NCBI GenBank assembly: GCA_900313925.1
Contig: OMTF01000056.1
Span: forward strand, 1-50,836
Source: an uncultured Eubacteriales bacterium
Lineage (GTDB): Bacteria > Bacillota > Clostridia > Oscillospirales > Oscillospiraceae
Reading direction: 5' to 3'
DNA length: 50,836 bases
Below, in pieces: positions 45,711-50,836 of this stretch. The position numbers were made by a program, and so were the translations under genes. The notes under the pieces were generated by a model, which did no database searches, was not told the origin of the DNA, and saw only the letters and a list, made by a program, of their open reading frames with translations. Each line of letters starts with the position of its first letter. The stretch's first letter is position 1.

Positions 45711-47171
45711 CTACATCTCCTCGAGCGGCTTCTTTTTTCCGGAAGCAAGCTGTATGAAAGCGTCTGCTTTTTCGTATTCCGGTGCCGTTAGCAGGCTTAC
45801 CGCGACGTAGACGGCAGCGGAAATCCCCATTCCCATTCCGACCTGAAGAGCCGACTGCTGTTCCCAGAAGGACGGCAGGGAAACGCCGAGAGCAATCAGA
45901 AGATTGTATAGGCAGAAGGCGAGCCCGCAGAGCATAGAGGCAAAAGCACCCTTCGAATTGCCGCGCCGCCAGAAGAAGCCAAGAATCATAGGCACGAAGG
46001 CCCCGGTTGTTATGACATCGGAGGCAATCCACGAGACTTCCAGTATGGATGGAATTCTAATGGCAATAAGGAGCGCTACAACAGTGACGGCAAGCGTCGC
46101 AAGGCCCGAAGTACGAAGCTTTTTCTCTTCCGTTCCCTTTCCCAGATTAAGATCCAGAACCAGTTCCATCGCGGCAGTATTGATCAGGGAATCCATTGTA
46201 GACATGATTGCAGCAGAGATTCCGACAAACACAATGGCGGAAAGAACGGGTGAAAGGTAGTCCGTTGTGATGCTGCTGATAATTCCCCCAGCGGGCGCGC
46301 CTTCCGGGTAAAGGACGAGTCCCGCCATGCCGGTCAGAACAACGATAAGGTAGAGCGGAATGTAAACGAAGAAGCTCATTGTCGTCATTTTTCGGGCTTC
46401 CTTCGCATCCTTTGCCGCGCTGATCCGCTGCCAGACGTTTGCCTGTATGCACCAGGAGCATCCAAACGTAATCACATACGCCATGTATTTCTGCGCACCG
46501 CTTCCCATATCCATATAGCCGTGCAGGTCTTCCGCGGCTGCAGCTGTTTCAATTCCCTTTATTCCTCCGCAGAAATACATGCCCGCTATGAAAACAACAA
46601 CAGCGGAGACAGTGAGAAGGACAAACTGAATGATATCCGTCAGCACAACGGCCCGGAATCCTCCGAACATGGAATAAATAAGCACAATTGCCGTGCCTAT
46701 CAGGATAGCCGGCACATAGGAAAGATGCAGGCAGGAGCCGAAAAAGTCCCCGATTCCCACCATCTGGGAGGCTGCGTTGAACGTCATGAAGATAAGGATC
46801 ATGACGGAAAGCAGCTTTGCCACCGGTTCCGAGTAGCGTGCCTGCATCATTTCTCCCTGCGTAAGGTAGCCGACGCGCCGTATTTTACCCGCACCGAGCA
46901 TCATTAGAAATGTTGCAATCAGAACCGGTACGCCATAGTAGAAAAAAGCTCCCATTCCGTCAGTATACGCAAGATCCGCGGTGGAAATGGCGGAGCCGGC
47001 TCCCCACCAGGAAGCGACAAAGGTTATGGAAAGCGCCCAGAACGGCAGTGTCCGTCCCGCGAAGAAATAATCCAGAACGGTAGTATTCTTTTTCTCGCGC
47101 GTTACGGCAAACAGCAGTACAGCAAAGTAAATTGCCATTCCGATAATGGATAGCACAACAGTCTGATTCAT
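45711..47171 (-). CDS. Sodium:solute symporter (SSS family)
   Basis: 486 aa integral membrane protein with about 12 to 13 hydrophobic segments. The family signatures GVYYGVPVLIATFLMMLGAG-like region, FGGFRAVVLTDIIQFVLL and FVGISAAIMSTMDSLINTAAM (sodium-site serines in the last) are present. It takes up an organic solute with sodium; the substrate (amino acid, pantothenate, sialic acid or similar) cannot be told. ATG 47171 has GAGAGGACTTTT. A GC hairpin lies just upstream. Ends in TAG. Confidence 0.9.
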   Translation of the reverse strand: MNQTVVLSIIGMAIYFAVLLFAVTREKKNTTVLDYFFAGRTLPFWALSITFVASWWGAGSAISTADLAYTDGMGAFFYYGVPVLIATFLMMLGAGKIRRVGYLTQGEMMQARYSEPVAKLLSVMILIFMTFNAASQMVGIGDFFGSCLHLSYVPAILIGTAIVLIYSMFGGFRAVVLTDIIQFVLLTVSAVVVFIAGMYFCGGIKGIETAAAAEDLHGYMDMGSGAQKYMAYVITFGCSWCIQANVWQRISAAKDAKEARKMTTMSFFVYIPLYLIVVLTGMAGLVLYPEGAPAGGIISSITTDYLSPVLSAIVFVGISAAIMSTMDSLINTAAMELVLDLNLGKGTEEKKLRTSGLATLAVTVVALLIAIRIPSILEVSWIASDVITTGAFVPMILGFFWRRGNSKGAFASMLCGLAFCLYNLLIALGVSLPSFWEQQSALQVGMGMGISAAVYVAVSLLTAPEYEKADAFIQLASGKKKPLEEM

Positions 47172-47245
47172 AAAAGTCCTCTCCGCACAAACGTTTTACT
47201 TCTCCCTCCTCTCGAAGGGAGGGGAATTATTTCCCGTACCCTGGT

Positions 47246-47620
47246 TCAGTATAATTCTCTTTCCGTTTCACTGACAATCCGGTTTATCCGCAATGCGTCC
47301 GATCGCTGCACACCTCGAGGGAACTGGTAGGCAGGATAACCGAAGCCTGCAAGACAGCTGATGTGGTGGTCCTCCGGTATCTGGAGAAACGCCCGGGCAC
47401 GCGGACAGGTCTGCAGCGCCGACCACGGTGTGGAAACGTAGATAAAGCCCAAGTCATTGCACATCATTTCCAATTCCGCGTACGCAAGTGAAATCGCTGT
47501 GTCAAAAACCCATTCCCCCTTCCCGATGGAGGCATGTACGGCCAGCAGATGCGGCGCCCCGCGATTAAATCGCGCATTACAGGCGATGCTTCGCCCCGAA
47601 TCGCCGCGCTGCTCGTTTCT
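47246..47620 (-). pseudogene. 5'-truncated nitroreductase
   Basis: Only the C-terminal half of a nitroreductase is present: RGAPHLLAVHASIGKGEWVFDTA, AYAELEMMCNDLGFIYVSTP, EDHHISCLAGFGYPAYQFPRG. The FMN-binding N-terminus (RRSxRxF and following) is absent, replaced directly by the end of the upstream flavin/ferredoxin gene. About 90 residues are missing. Without them no FMN site can form. Read in frame from any ATG it has no ribosome binding site. Probably a deletion remnant. Confidence 0.75.
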
Positions 47621-47640
47621 GCGCTGCGCCTTTCCTACGA

Positions 47641-48315
47641 CTATTTCCGATGAAGATAATCCACCGCACCGACCGGGCAGTGCTCCGTGCAGTCTCCGCA
47701 CTCGTCGCAGCGGCAGCGGTCAATTACGTAATTTCCGTCTATTTCCTTAATGGCAGAAAAGCTGCAGCCTCTCTGGCAGGTACCGCATCGGATGCATTTC
47801 TCCGTATCAATCCGAAGCCCCTTGTATTTTTCCTGCGCTCCGTTGTAGGAAAAATATTTCCGCTCAAGCTTATGGTCCCGGCTGATTTTTTCAAAATCGT
47901 AATCAAAGATATCTCCTCTTGCGGAGGTAATGCAGAAAACGACCATCGCCGGATATTTTTCCTGATCCTTGATGCAGAAGTCAAATATTGGATTGTGCTT
48001 CGCCTTGATGTCTTCCATCGGAACTTCCTTCACGTCGCCCGTCATCCGTATCGCATATCCTTTTTCAAAGATAGGGAAGCCGTTTTCGTCGTGCTGAATC
48101 TGCGTGCTTGCACACAGCCCATTGACCGCTACTTTTCCCGTTGCTTTCAACTGCCGGTAGAAATCCTTTGTGTACATGGTCATGAAGTAAATTCCATCAT
48201 CGTCAAACGCCCGCAAATGTGCGATTCTGTTTTCCGGCTCTCCCTTCTCATTTACCGTTGCAAAGCTCAGACTGCCGATACGGTCAAACGCTTCGTAGAT
48301 TTCCTGAATTGTCAT
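47641..48315 (-). CDS. Pyridoxamine-5'-phosphate-oxidase-like protein fused to ferredoxin
   Basis: 224 aa. Residues 1-130 are a split-barrel flavin domain (LSFATVNEKGEPENRIAHLRAF, IYFMTMYTKDFYRQLKATGKVAV). Residues about 165-224 carry two [4Fe-4S] motifs, CIRCGTCQRGC and CDECGDCTEHCP. This looks like a flavin reductase domain linked to a ferredoxin; the function is not known. Start ATG 48315 follows a consensus promoter with a palindromic operator. Its stop is TAG, with a second in-frame TAG one codon later. Confidence 0.88.
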   Translation of the reverse strand: MTIQEIYEAFDRIGSLSFATVNEKGEPENRIAHLRAFDDDGIYFMTMYTKDFYRQLKATGKVAVNGLCASTQIQHDENGFPIFEKGYAIRMTGDVKEVPMEDIKAKHNPIFDFCIKDQEKYPAMVVFCITSARGDIFDYDFEKISRDHKLERKYFSYNGAQEKYKGLRIDTEKCIRCGTCQRGCSFSAIKEIDGNYVIDRCRCDECGDCTEHCPVGAVDYLHRK

Positions 48316-48386
48316 GGTATGCTCCTATCGCCTTCCCAGTGGATTCTTCTGTGCACGCTTCGAAGAATTTCATCGTGGCTCTTAGT

Positions 48387-48405
48387 TGTAATGATTTTTA
48401 TTACA
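48387..48405. promoter_or_regulatory. Palindromic operator before the flavin/ferredoxin gene
   Basis: TGTAAT (48387-48392) N7 ATTACA (48400-48405), a perfect inverted repeat at about +6 to +24 from the predicted start, where a repressor would block transcription. The regulator is not identified. Confidence 0.55.
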
Positions 48406-48417
48406 TATTATAGATTG

Positions 48418-48446
48418 ATTATAGCGCCTTTCGTATAAGATGTCAA
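48418..48446 (-). promoter_or_regulatory. Consensus promoter of the flavin/ferredoxin gene
   Basis: Minus strand: perfect TTGACA (48446-48441), 17-base spacer, perfect TATAAT (48423-48418). Confidence 0.85.
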
Positions 48447-48522
48447 TATTCTTATTACTTCAATGGGGAAAGGAAATCATGCCCTGCTCCGTACCGGTGA
48501 GGACTTCCCGCAGCTTCCCGTG

Positions 48523-48559
48523 CAAAAAATCCGGGCGCAGGAGGAGCCTGCGCCCGGAT
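48523..48559 (-). terminator. Strong terminator after the micropeptide gene
   Basis: A perfect 13-bp GC-rich stem (48529-48541 with 48547-48559), loop of 5, then U tract on the minus strand (48528-48524). It lies 32 bases past the micropeptide stop. Confidence 0.9.
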
Positions 48560-48590
48560 GCTGAAAATTTGCTGTTAGAAAAGGCCTGTC

Positions 48591-48659
48591 TTAGTAGGGC
48601 CAATCAAAAATAGCATTCGACCAGAACCAAAGTGCGAACCTCAATTTAAGCCATTCCAT
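48591..48659 (-). CDS. Tryptophan-rich 22-residue micropeptide
   Basis: 22 aa starting MEWLKLRFALWFW and ending FDWPY. It has four Trp (3, 11, 13, 20), three Phe and one Tyr; charges are E2, K5, R7 and D19. ATG 48659 has the perfect site AGGAGG (48671-48666) 6 bases upstream; an in-frame ATG at 48689 would add 10 residues (MDYEKARRYV) but has only a weak site and runs through AGGAGG. A promoter at 48732-48761 and a strong terminator at 48523-48559 frame it as one short transcript. I recognise no family. It could be a small membrane peptide, a signalling or toxin peptide, a modified-peptide precursor, or a leader peptide. Confidence 0.7.
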   Translation of the reverse strand: MEWLKLRFALWFWSNAIFDWPY

Positions 48660-48731
48660 AACGTACCTCCTAGCTTTTTCATAATCCATATGTACTTCTT
48701 CACTTCTGCGTCCAACAGTTGAACTGTCTTT

Positions 48732-48761
48732 ATTTTATCTGTTTTTCCAAATCCGCGTCAA
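48732..48761 (-). promoter_or_regulatory. Predicted promoter of the micropeptide
   Basis: Minus strand: TTGACG (48761-48756), 18-base spacer, TAAAAT (48737-48732). Transcript would be about 200 bases. Confidence 0.65.
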
Positions 48762-48823
48762 CGTAATAATACACAACATTATTCAAAAAAATGCAATTCT
48801 TTTGTAGAAACCATCTGAAAATG

Positions 48824-48857
48824 TGCATAATAATTTGATATTTTGAAATGTTATGCA
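48824..48857. repeat. 7-bp inverted repeat upstream of the micropeptide promoter
   Basis: TGCATAA (48824-48830) and TTATGCA (48851-48857) in an AT-rich stretch between the RidA end and the micromicropeptide promoter. May be a regulator site; not tested. Confidence 0.4.
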
Positions 48858-48951
48858 ATTTTTTTAACAGAATCACTTCCATTTCAGTGCTGCGGGAGGG
48901 GCACTCTTCGTGCCGTCCTTATTGAAGGCGGGAAGGGAACAGCGTATGGAG

Positions 48952-49332
48952 TTATTTCAGATACACGACCAGTTCGATTTCACATAATATGCCGAGCGGC
49001 AGGGTCTTCACCGCTACGCAGGTGCGTGCCGGCTTCGAAACGATATACTTTTCATAAACGCCGTTGAACGCCTTAAAGTCGTTCATATCCGCAAGATAGC
49101 AGGTTGCCTTTACAACTTTGGTAAAATCGGTACCCGCAGCTTCAAGTATCGCCTGCAGATTGCGGCAGGTCTGATCCGCCTGTTCCTCAACCGTCTTTCC
49201 ATGTACACTTCCATCTTCCGGGTTCAGTCCTCCCTGTCCGGATGTAAAAAGAAAGTCTCCGGCGATATAGCCCTGAGAGTAGGGACCTATCGCTGCCGGG
49301 GCCTTATCCGTATGGATAATTTTCATTGCCAT
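48952..49332 (-). CDS. ridA: RidA family reactive intermediate deaminase
   Basis: 126 aa, homotrimer enzyme that hydrolyses reactive enamine/imine intermediates. AIGPYSQGYIAGDFLFTSGQGGLNPEDG, the catalytic-site arginine in ARTCVAVKTLPLG, and the final EIELVVYLK are diagnostic. AGGAGGAATCGGTT precedes ATG 49332. It sits 58 bases after a hydratase of the meta-cleavage type; 2-aminomuconate deaminases also belong to this family, so a catabolic role is possible. Confidence 0.96.
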   Translation of the reverse strand: MAMKIIHTDKAPAAIGPYSQGYIAGDFLFTSGQGGLNPEDGSVHGKTVEEQADQTCRNLQAILEAAGTDFTKVVKATCYLADMNDFKAFNGVYEKYIVSKPARTCVAVKTLPLGILCEIELVVYLK

Positions 49333-49390
49333 AACCGATTCCTCCTATTCATATGCTTTAGCCTTCGAGCAAGCTTTTTTCCATGCGGAA

Positions 49391-50194
49391 TTACTCGAAC
49401 CGAAGCGTAAGCGACGGAAAGCCGTCGACGCTTAAAGTATACACATCGTCGGCCTGCGCAGGATCCGCCGCAAGGAACGCACCCGAAAGGACAATCTCGC
49501 CCTTCTTCAGACCAATTCCGTATTCCGCCAGTTTGTTGACCAGCCAGGTCATGGAATTAACAGGATTCCCAAGCACTTCCGCCCCTGCGCCGGTTCCGTA
49601 CAGACGCCCGTTTTTTTCGATTACCATCCCGATATTTCTCAGATTTATATCCTGCACAGTTTTTGGACTGCTTCCGATCAGAAACTTGGACGCTCCGGCG
49701 TCATCGCTGATTGTGTCCCGAACCGTTACGGTCCAGCTTTGGAATCTGGCATCGCAGATCTCGAAGCAGGGCACAACGTATTGCGCTGCTTCCAGAATAT
49801 CTGCCGGAGTAACCGGACCCGTCAGATCTCTTCCCATGAGAAATGCAATTTCGCCTTCCACGATCGGGATATTCATATCGCTTCGCCGGCATGGTTCCCC
49901 TTCCAGAAGCATCCCGGAATTCAGAAGATATCCATAGTCCGGAGTATCCACATTCAAAAGCTTCATCATACCGAGACTTGTAATCCCGATCTTATGTCCT
50001 ACCACTTGCTTTCCTTCTGCAAGGCGCATCTTCAGGCCTGCGCTCTGTATAGCGTACGCGTCGTCCTGCGTCATCTCGGGATACGCTTCCGTGAGAAGCG
50101 GGATATAGGAAGTTTCCTTTTCCGCTTCATACAGGCGCTGTGCAATGATTTCCTGCTCTGCGCTGCTCAGTTTATATTCCGGCGTTCTCATCAT
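49391..50194 (-). CDS. 2-keto-4-pentenoate hydratase-like protein
   Basis: 267 aa, normal for the MhpD/4-oxalocrotonate decarboxylase group (FAH-like fold). The metal-binding glutamates are in IPIVEGEIAFLMGRDL, and YVVPCFEICDARFQSW and GNPVNSMTWLVNKLAEYG are typical. These enzymes add water to, or decarboxylate, the unsaturated 2-oxo acids made by meta-cleavage of aromatic compounds. Which of the two it does cannot be decided here. AAGGAAGA precedes ATG 50194. Co-transcribed with ridA; promoter and inverted repeat upstream. Confidence 0.9.
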   Translation of the reverse strand: MMRTPEYKLSSAEQEIIAQRLYEAEKETSYIPLLTEAYPEMTQDDAYAIQSAGLKMRLAEGKQVVGHKIGITSLGMMKLLNVDTPDYGYLLNSGMLLEGEPCRRSDMNIPIVEGEIAFLMGRDLTGPVTPADILEAAQYVVPCFEICDARFQSWTVTVRDTISDDAGASKFLIGSSPKTVQDINLRNIGMVIEKNGRLYGTGAGAEVLGNPVNSMTWLVNKLAEYGIGLKKGEIVLSGAFLAADPAQADDVYTLSVDGFPSLTLRFE

Positions 50195-50274
50195 TCATTC
50201 TTCCTTATCACGGTTTGCCCCCACACTTTTCGATAATTTCCTTTTTAAGCGCAAGCCGTTTTCTTTCTTCCTAA

Positions 50275-50329
50275 AGATTTTTCATGAAGAACTACTTATT
50301 CTTCTCTTTTAGTATCTTATGAAAAATCT
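50275..50329. repeat. 11-bp inverted repeat upstream of the hydratase
   Basis: AGATTTTTCAT (50275-50285) and ATGAAAAATCT (50319-50329), 33 bases apart. One arm overlaps the -10/spacer region of the predicted promoter and the other is in the leader, so it could bind a dimeric or looping regulator. Confidence 0.6.
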
Positions 50330-50342
50330 ATATTGCCTGCAA
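50314..50342 (-). promoter_or_regulatory. Predicted promoter of the hydratase-ridA operon
   Basis: Minus strand: TTGCAG (50342-50337), 17-base spacer, TAAGAT (50319-50314). Confidence 0.5.
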
Positions 50343-50421
50343 TCTTAAAATTGTATGCAATACATTTTTTATTCAGAGCCCGACGAAAAACCCGTATGAG
50401 TCTTTGTCACTTCCTCTTGTC

Positions 50422-50650
50422 TCATTCCCGCAAGGTCTCAAGGAATACGGTGTTTCGGATAAAGAGCCTTGCCAATCCAAAATAACGGGTTCCGGATTCC
50501 GACGCCTTTTCAAGATCGGTTCGGTTTCTGAGTCCTCCGGTCAGGATAACGTCGGCATTGATTTTTACCTGCAGCATACCGCAAGGGGCAGATAGTAGGC
50601 GTGAGTCACCGCGTTATGTGCATTCCAATGGTTTTCTTTAATTTCGCCGG
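50422..50650 (-). pseudogene. C-terminal remnant of a NADH:flavin oxidoreductase (OYE type)
   Basis: On the minus strand, GEIKENHWNAHNAVTHAYYLPLA followed, after a frameshift near 50580, by VILTGGLRN, SGTRYFGLARLFIRN matches the end of the flavin barrel of old-yellow-enzyme-type proteins (the GG loop and GLARP-like segment). The rest is missing; the sequence runs straight into the CRISPR repeat at 50651. It is a remnant. Confidence 0.7.
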
Positions 50651-50739
50651 ATAGTTTCCCCGCTTGCGCGGGAAAGACAGTACATGGATAAAGACGGAAA
50701 GTGCCGGAAAGGGATCACCCCCGCTTGCGCGGGAAAGAC
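50651..50739 (-). CRISPR. Minimal type I-E-like CRISPR array (two repeats, one spacer)
   Basis: Repeat 50712-50739 is 28 bases with the palindromic core CCCCGCTTGCGCGGG, the form of type I-E repeats; in their usual orientation it reads GTCTTTCCCGCG at one end and GGGGGTGATCC at the other, on the minus strand. The second copy 50651-50678 matches it over its last 21 bases but its first 7 (ATAGTTT) differ, as in degenerate distal repeats. The spacer is 50679-50711, 33 bases, and the 61-base period is typical for I-E. No cas gene is in the window; it may lie to the right. Confidence 0.8.
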
Positions 50740-50836
50740 TTCTATTGGCATTTCTTCGGGATGCTTCTCGTAGGATCAGTAAGAGTAAAATTGTTGCGGA
50801 GTTTTTAATAAGTAAGTAAATAAATAGATGGCACCC
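50740..50836 (-). promoter_or_regulatory. Likely CRISPR leader
   Basis: AT-rich sequence beyond the first repeat, on the side expected for the leader given the minus orientation. It includes GGATCA at 50773, exactly one period from the repeat, but the rest of a third repeat is absent. Confidence 0.45.

Noticed and set aside
47246-48315. A fusion of flavin/ferredoxin and nitroreductase by read-through of TAG
   Set aside because: The nitroreductase fragment is in another frame and a second TAG follows one codon later.
48659-48689. ATG 48689 as the micropeptide start (32 residues)
   Set aside because: It has only a weak ribosome binding site, while ATG 48659 has a perfect AGGAGG at 6 bases, which itself would lie within the longer frame.
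50773-50800. A third CRISPR repeat
   Set aside because: Only GGATCA matches at the right phase; the other 22 bases do not, and the palindromic core is missing.
1-50836. TAG as a generally reassigned sense codon
   Set aside because: Ten genes end at TAG at the expected C-terminus (dpaL, Na/Pi transporter, aminotransferase, UvrA-like, esterase, sirtuin, patatin, DUF362, symporter, flavin/ferredoxin). Read-through of most would add long unrelated tails. Only the three internal ambers remain open.

Overview
The window looks like chromosome from an anaerobic, low-oxygen Gram-positive (Bacillota, probably class Clostridia) of moderate to slightly high G+C. The signs are a T-box valS leader, consensus sigma-A promoters with AGGAGG-type ribosome binding sites, a long surface protein of the Cna-B/SpaA type with a C-terminal sorting signal, many ferredoxin and flavin enzymes, and a short thioredoxin reductase that lacks the usual NADPH motifs. 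The species is not identifiable from sequence alone. No rRNA or tRNA gene was seen.

Layout. 0-8.9 kb: hypB; pcrA helicase on the other strand; a decayed IS200/IS605 element (tnpA intact, tnpB in pieces) whose right end sits 24 bp before a MalY-type C-S lyase; about 1.2 kb of decayed sequence; an IlvD/Edd dehydratase. 9-13.3 kb: valS under a T-box, then trxB-trxA. 13.6-18 kb: an iron alcohol dehydrogenase with an in-frame TAG, a 2-enoate-reductase-like flavoenzyme, and a divergent XRE regulator with a clear operator between them. 18-26 kb: glnS, a peptide/amino-acid operon (CoA-type Nudix, P1 peptidase, diaminopropionate ammonia-lyase), a Na/phosphate cotransporter, an aminotransferase. 26.5-33 kb: a LysR-controlled flavodoxin-CMD-cupin operon, a nitrilase-type amidase, an XRE membrane regulator, and an alkylation-repair pair (Ada-AlkA fusion and Ogt). 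33-39 kb: one very long thioester-domain surface adhesin broken by a one-base frameshift and an in-frame TAG. 39-48 kb: UvrA-like protein, esterase, sirtuin (in-frame TAG), patatin, DUF362-ferredoxin, sodium symporter, a truncated nitroreductase and a flavin/ferredoxin protein. 48-50.8 kb: a tryptophan-rich 22-residue micropeptide in its own transcription unit, RidA, a 2-keto-4-pentenoate-hydratase-like enzyme, a remnant of an old-yellow-enzyme gene, and a minimal type I-E-like CRISPR array at the right edge.

Most unusual. (1) The micropeptide gene has promoter, perfect ribosome binding site and strong terminator but no recognisable family. (2) Three otherwise well-preserved genes each carry one in-frame amber codon. 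(3) All seven intact genes from 39.1 to 48.3 kb end in TAG, against 3 of about 30 elsewhere. (4) The thioredoxin reductase seems to have lost its NADPH site. (5) The CRISPR array has one spacer and its distal repeat is truncated and joined to an oxidoreductase remnant. Several genes are decaying (tnpB, oxidoreductase remnant, nitroreductase, adhesin), so ordinary pseudogene formation or assembly error is the main competing explanation for the amber codons.
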